A DNA stretch of 51,325 nt, taken from the NCBI GenBank assembly GCA_030157865.1, contig JAOATY010000038.1, positions 1 to 51,325 of the forward strand. Direction: 5' to 3'. Both the position numbers and the translations under genes were made by a program. The stretch comes from Candidatus Nanopelagicales bacterium. GTDB taxonomy: Bacteria > Actinomycetota > Actinomycetes > S36-B12 > UBA5976. This document shows, piece after piece, positions 47,057-51,325 of this stretch. Positions within the stretch are counted from its first letter, which is position 1. The number at the start of each line of letters is the position of its first letter. A model generated the notes under the pieces. The model ran no database searches, was not told the DNA's origin, and saw only the letters and a program-made list of their open reading frames with translations.

Positions 47057-47102
47057 GGAGCCTAATTGTGCGATTGCACCGTTAACGACAAACCAGTTGT
47101 GA

Positions 47103-48215
47103 CTAATTAGGAGTTACAACAACTTCGCAGCGCTGGAATTCCTTCAGGTCTGAGTAACCACAGGTTGCCATCGCACGGCGAAGCGCGCCAATCATGTTCA
47201 TGGTTCCATCAGCAGTGTGTGAAGGACCAGAAATGATTTCGCTCAAAGATCCAGTTGTTCCAAGATCTACAAGTTCACCACGTGGAAGCTCTAAGTGAGT
47301 TGCTTCAATTCCCCAGTGCTTACCGCGACCAGGTGCGTCTGTTGCGCGAGCAAATGTCGAGCCAACTACAACTGCGTCAGCACCTAATGCAATTGCCTTG
47401 GAAACATCGCCACTGCGACCCATTGAGCCATCAGCAATAACGGAAACGTATCGGCCGCCTGACTCATCTAGGTAATCACGACGAGCAGCAGCAACATCTG
47501 CAACCGCGCTTGCCATTGGTACGCGAACTCCAAGTACATCAAGTGTTGTGTGTGCAGCACCGCCGCCAAATCCAACGAGTACACCCGCAGCACCTGTGCG
47601 CATTAAATGCAATGCTGCTGTGTAAGTTGCACAGCCTCCAACAATGACTGGGACATCAAGCTGGTAAATGAATTCCTTCAGGTTTAGTGCTTCGCCACCA
47701 TTGCTTACGTGCTCGGCACTAACTGTTGTTCCACGAATAACAAAGATGTCAACACCCGCGTCAACTACCTGCTTGGCGAATTGCGCCGTGCGTTGTGGGC
47801 TTAGTGAGCCAGCGACGGTGATTCCTGATGCTCGCATTTCTTGAATTCGAGCGGCAATCAATTCCGGTTGAATCGGCTTTGCGTAAATTTCCTGAAGCTT
47901 TGCAGTTGCACCTTTAGGGTCTAGCGCTGCAATGTCATTTAGCACACCAGTTGGATCTTCGTATCTGGTCCAGACACCTTCAAGATTCAGAATTGCCAAG
48001 CCGCCATTTTCGGAAAATGTAGCCGCTGTTGCAGGCGAAACTACTGAGTCCATTGGAGCGGCAATGATTGGGTGATCGAATGAATACGCGTCGATTTTCC
48101 AGCCAAGTGAAACTAGTTCATCATCACGAGTACGACGACTAGGTACTAATGAAACATCATCAAAGGAGTAAGCCGAACGAGCGCGCTTACTTCTTCCAAT
48201 TTCCACGTCTGACAT
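47103..48215 (-). CDS. guaB3: GuaB3 family IMP dehydrogenase/GMP reductase-like protein
   Basis: A 370-residue TIM-barrel protein of the IMPDH/GMP reductase superfamily without the CBS pair. The phosphate-binding VIADGSMGRSGDVSKAI is present, but where IMPDH has GPGSICTT with the catalytic Cys, this protein has GGAAHTT (His222). Actinobacterial GuaB3 proteins follow guaB, as here (8 nt downstream of guaB, with GGGGAG before the ATG). Cyanobacterial GuaB3 has been reported to be a GMP reductase. The Cys-less motif raises doubt that this protein does the same chemistry, so the function is open. Confidence 0.85.
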   Translation of the reverse strand: MSDVEIGRSKRARSAYSFDDVSLVPSRRTRDDELVSLGWKIDAYSFDHPIIAAPMDSVVSPATAATFSENGGLAILNLEGVWTRYEDPTGVLNDIAALDPKGATAKLQEIYAKPIQPELIAARIQEMRASGITVAGSLSPQRTAQFAKQVVDAGVDIFVIRGTTVSAEHVSNGGEALNLKEFIYQLDVPVIVGGCATYTAALHLMRTGAAGVLVGFGGGAAHTTLDVLGVRVPMASAVADVAAARRDYLDESGGRYVSVIADGSMGRSGDVSKAIALGADAVVVGSTFARATDAPGRGKHWGIEATHLELPRGELVDLGTTGSLSEIISGPSHTADGTMNMIGALRRAMATCGYSDLKEFQRCEVVVTPN

Positions 48216-48224
48216 TTTTCTCCC

Positions 48225-49727
<1,503 letters not shown>

Positions 49728-49803
49728 TTACTGAAGATGCGGATCTAACGATGCACCTAATAAAAGGTGAATTGCTTAAGGTTACCGCTTAACGGCCCGC
49801 GGC

Positions 49804-49822
49804 CAAAAAGCCCAAGGGCCTT
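49804..49822 (-). terminator. Probable intrinsic terminator downstream of the MerR-type gene
   Basis: On the minus strand AAGGCC-cttg-GGCTTTTT forms a 6-bp stem (one G-U pair) with a tetraloop and ends in a short T-run. It lies 5 nt beyond the stop at 49828. The nearby GGCCGCGGGCC may extend the structure. Confidence 0.4.
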
Positions 49823-49827
49823 GCTAA

Positions 49828-50820
49828 CTAACGCCCAGAGGCTGCGGCAAGAGCAATAAGTGTGCTGGTGAAATCATGTGATTTAACGACACCTTCAGGC
49901 AGGTCTGATTGCCAACCAGGTCCCGCGGACATTAGCAATGGGGCTGGGCGCATCGGCTCTACAGCGTCCCAAATAGTTAGGTCAGCGGTTCCCTGGGATT
50001 GGGACCAAACCACGATTGCACTTGGGCCGATTTTCTTAGCCGCAGCTGCCAAGGCGTCCGCTGGCATTCGTGCCCCAAGGATTCGACTTGCAATGTTTTG
50101 TTCAGCAAGGCCGGCAGCAATTGCGAACATTGGAATTGTGTGAAGTTCATGTGGCGCGCAAGCAAGTAAAACGGGGCGAGCATTTTCTGGTTCAGTAATT
50201 GCGTTTGCACGATTGCGGAAAAGTCCAGTTATCGATTCGGCAATTAAGTGCTCTTGCTCAACACCTTCACCGGTTTGTTCCCATTTTTCACCCAGCGCTA
50301 CTAGGACAGGAATCAATACGTTTTCCCAAGTCCAAACCACACCGTGACTTTCAAGTGAGTTTGAAATAATTTGATCGCAGCCGCTGGCATCCAAGGTTGA
50401 TGCGGCGCGATTTAAGGACCGAATAATTGCCTTTGGGCTATCCAGAGCAATTACGTTGTTTACTTCTGCATCAGCATCTGTGACGACGTGCAACGCTGGA
50501 GCGGTGGTGGTTTCTGGTGCCAAGTTAGCTGGGATTACATCTTGAGCTAATGCGGTTTTTGCTGCCTCACTTGGCAACACACCATTAAGCATGAGCTTGC
50601 GCATCAAATCAATGCGAGCCACGTCAATTGCGGAGTATCTGCGGTGGGACCCAGCTACGTGAACACTTGGGCCAAGGCCATAGCGGCGATCCCAGGTTCG
50701 CAGGGTGGCTGGCGCAATTCCAATACGACGGGCCACGGCTGCAACGGTTAGGCCGATTTCGACCTTGGATGCGCTCTGTGACATGTCACTCATTCTTTCG
50801 CCACTTTCGGGATCCTGCAC
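49828..50820 (-). CDS. MerR-family regulator with B12-binding (CarH-like) domain
   Basis: A 330-residue regulator. Residues 24-90 form a MerR winged helix-turn-helix (TVAAVARRIGIAPATLRTWDRRYGL, SHRRYSAIDVARI). After an Ala/Thr-rich linker come a helical bundle and a Rossmann domain like those of the light-sensing CarH/LitR repressors. The CarH signature Wx9EH is intact (Trp180, Glu190, His191), and the lower-ligand motif ExHxxG appears as Glu225-x-His227 but with Pro230 for the glycine. It could bind adenosylcobalamin and respond to light or to B12. Start: GTG 50820, with the near-consensus hexamer TAGGCC 6-nt spaced, or a downstream ATG. It diverges from whiB3 across 149 nt. Confidence 0.82.
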   Translation of the reverse strand: MQDPESGERMSDMSQSASKVEIGLTVAAVARRIGIAPATLRTWDRRYGLGPSVHVAGSHRRYSAIDVARIDLMRKLMLNGVLPSEAAKTALAQDVIPANLAPETTTAPALHVVTDADAEVNNVIALDSPKAIIRSLNRAASTLDASGCDQIISNSLESHGVVWTWENVLIPVLVALGEKWEQTGEGVEQEHLIAESITGLFRNRANAITEPENARPVLLACAPHELHTIPMFAIAAGLAEQNIASRILGARMPADALAAAAKKIGPSAIVVWSQSQGTADLTIWDAVEPMRPAPLLMSAGPGWQSDLPEGVVKSHDFTSTLIALAAASGR

Positions 50821-50904
50821 CTTGGGGGCCTAGAAATCCATTGAATAATGAGGATTTTGGGAGGAATCTCCGAAAACGCGCCAAAACTAATTCGATTAAT
50901 TTGC

Positions 50905-50933
50905 TTGACCAACTTATGAAGCGGTTCTAGAGT
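50905..50933 (+). promoter_or_regulatory. whiB3 promoter TTGACC-N17-TAGAGT
   Basis: A -35 TTGACC (50905-50910) and -10 TAGAGT (50928-50933) with 17-nt spacing. Transcription should start near 50940 and give a 30-nt leader with GGGAGGA before the ATG. It is the most canonical promoter in the window. Confidence 0.65.
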
Positions 50934-50969
50934 GGGGGTATAACGCAACAACCTATCGGGAGGAACCAA

Positions 50970-51269
50970 ATGGCTGATCTATCTAGATTGCCTGGTCCAA
51001 ATGCAGACTTCTGGGATTGGCAGCTGCACTCAGCTTGCCGTGGCTTAGATTCAGATATTTTCTACCACCCAGATGGCGAACGTGGATCTGCTCGGGAACG
51101 TCGAGTATCAACTGCCAAAGCTATTTGTGCCGCATGTCCAGTCCTTGCGCAATGCCGTGAGCATGCGCTTAAGACTCGTGAACCATACGGAGTATGGGGC
51201 GGCATGAGCGAAGAAGATCGTGAAGCGCACTATGCACGTCAGGCTCGCGCAAACCGAATCACTTCTTAA
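50970..51269 (+). CDS. whiB3: WhiB-family transcription factor, WhiB3/WhiD type
   Basis: A 99-residue iron-sulfur regulator. It binds a [4Fe-4S] cluster through Cys23, Cys53, Cys56 and Cys62, has the turn GVWGG (74-78) and a basic C-terminal tail. The N-terminus LSRLPGPNADFWDWQ and DSDIFYHPDGERG match WhiD of Streptomyces and WhiB3 of Mycobacterium, which respond to redox state and work with the principal sigma factor. The ATG has GGGAGGAA at good spacing. It lies near guaB, as in both those genera. Confidence 0.94.
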   Translation: MADLSRLPGPNADFWDWQLHSACRGLDSDIFYHPDGERGSARERRVSTAKAICAACPVLAQCREHALKTREPYGVWGGMSEEDREAHYARQARANRITS

Positions 51270-51280
51270 GTTAAAGAATT

Positions 51281-51321
51281 AAATACAAAACCCCCGGACA
51301 TTGTCCGGGGGTTTTGTATTT
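51281..51321. terminator. Strong bidirectional intrinsic terminator after whiB3
   Basis: AAATACAAAACCCCCGGA (51281-51298), loop CATTG and TCCGGGGGTTTTGTATTT (51304-51321) form a perfect 18-bp stem with a GC-rich core. A and T runs on either side let it work in both directions. Confidence 0.92.
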
Positions 51322-51325
51322 GGAA

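Overview
The window looks like chromosomal core sequence from a low-GC member of the Actinobacteria (GC in the mid to high 40s by eye). The lineage markers are MtrA-MtrB-LpqB, a WhiB3/WhiD-type regulator, an acyl-CoA carboxylase epsilon subunit, the actinobacterial single-anchor SdhC, DUF3017, DUF6350, and GuaB3 next to GuaB. Blocks of gene order match Mycobacterium and Streptomyces: birA/accD5-accE5-maf-accA3; uvrD1/M23 peptidase-sucC-sucD-DUF6350-purN-purH; guaB-guaB3-guaA with whiB3 nearby. Very short gaps, many 4-nt overlaps and the absence of IS elements, prophage, tRNA or CRISPR suggest a streamlined genome such as the freshwater Nanopelagicales (acI); that placement is inference.

Layout. 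1-5.5 kb: a PhoH-type PIN-ATPase gene split by an in-frame stop, a cis-prenyltransferase, a thioredoxin-fold SPATA20/YyaL protein and an MFS transporter. 5.6-10.5 kb: mtrA-mtrB-lpqB-comF, followed at once by a highly folded noncoding segment that sits where raiA-motif RNAs occur, although no hpf/raiA gene follows. 10.6-13.6 kb: a GtrA-like membrane protein, a second two-component system and biotin ligase. 13.6-17.9 kb: the acyl/propionyl-CoA carboxylase (beta, epsilon, biotin-carrying alpha) with Maf inside. 17.9-25.8 kb: a flavoprotein disulfide-reductase homologue, a PLP decarboxylase, the large subunit of methylmalonyl-CoA mutase and sdhCAB. 25.9-31.9 kb: HAD phosphatase, trpS, CorC-like CBS protein, xthA, icd, mdh. 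32-39.3 kb: YdcZ-type transporter, DUF3017, purH, purN, DUF6350, sucD, sucC and the small B12-binding mutase subunit. 39.5-51.3 kb: M23 peptidase, UvrD/PcrA helicase, PIG-L deacetylase, small membrane protein, guaA, aldehyde dehydrogenase, guaB3, guaB, a CarH-like B12-binding MerR regulator and whiB3.

How it works together. Biotin ligase, carboxylase, split mutase, succinyl-CoA synthetase, succinate dehydrogenase and malate dehydrogenase form a nearly complete route from propionyl-CoA into the TCA cycle. The mutase large subunit is in the sdh operon and its B12 subunit precedes sucCD. Methylmalonyl-CoA epimerase and the MeaB chaperone are not in the window. Purine synthesis (purN, purH, guaB, guaA) is the second theme.

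The strongest genome-wide signal is promoter architecture. Eleven genes begin exactly 6 or 7 nt after a TANNNT hexamer (commonly TAGACT, TAGGCT or TAGGGT) without a Shine-Dalgarno site, the pattern of leaderless transcripts. Two of these hexamers start with the TAG stop codon of the gene upstream, and one pair of oppositely directed hexamers overlaps in the 37-nt birA/accD5 gap. I see no obviously new multi-gene system. The best candidates for something undescribed are the comF-linked RNA, the CarH-like regulator and the compact promoter design.
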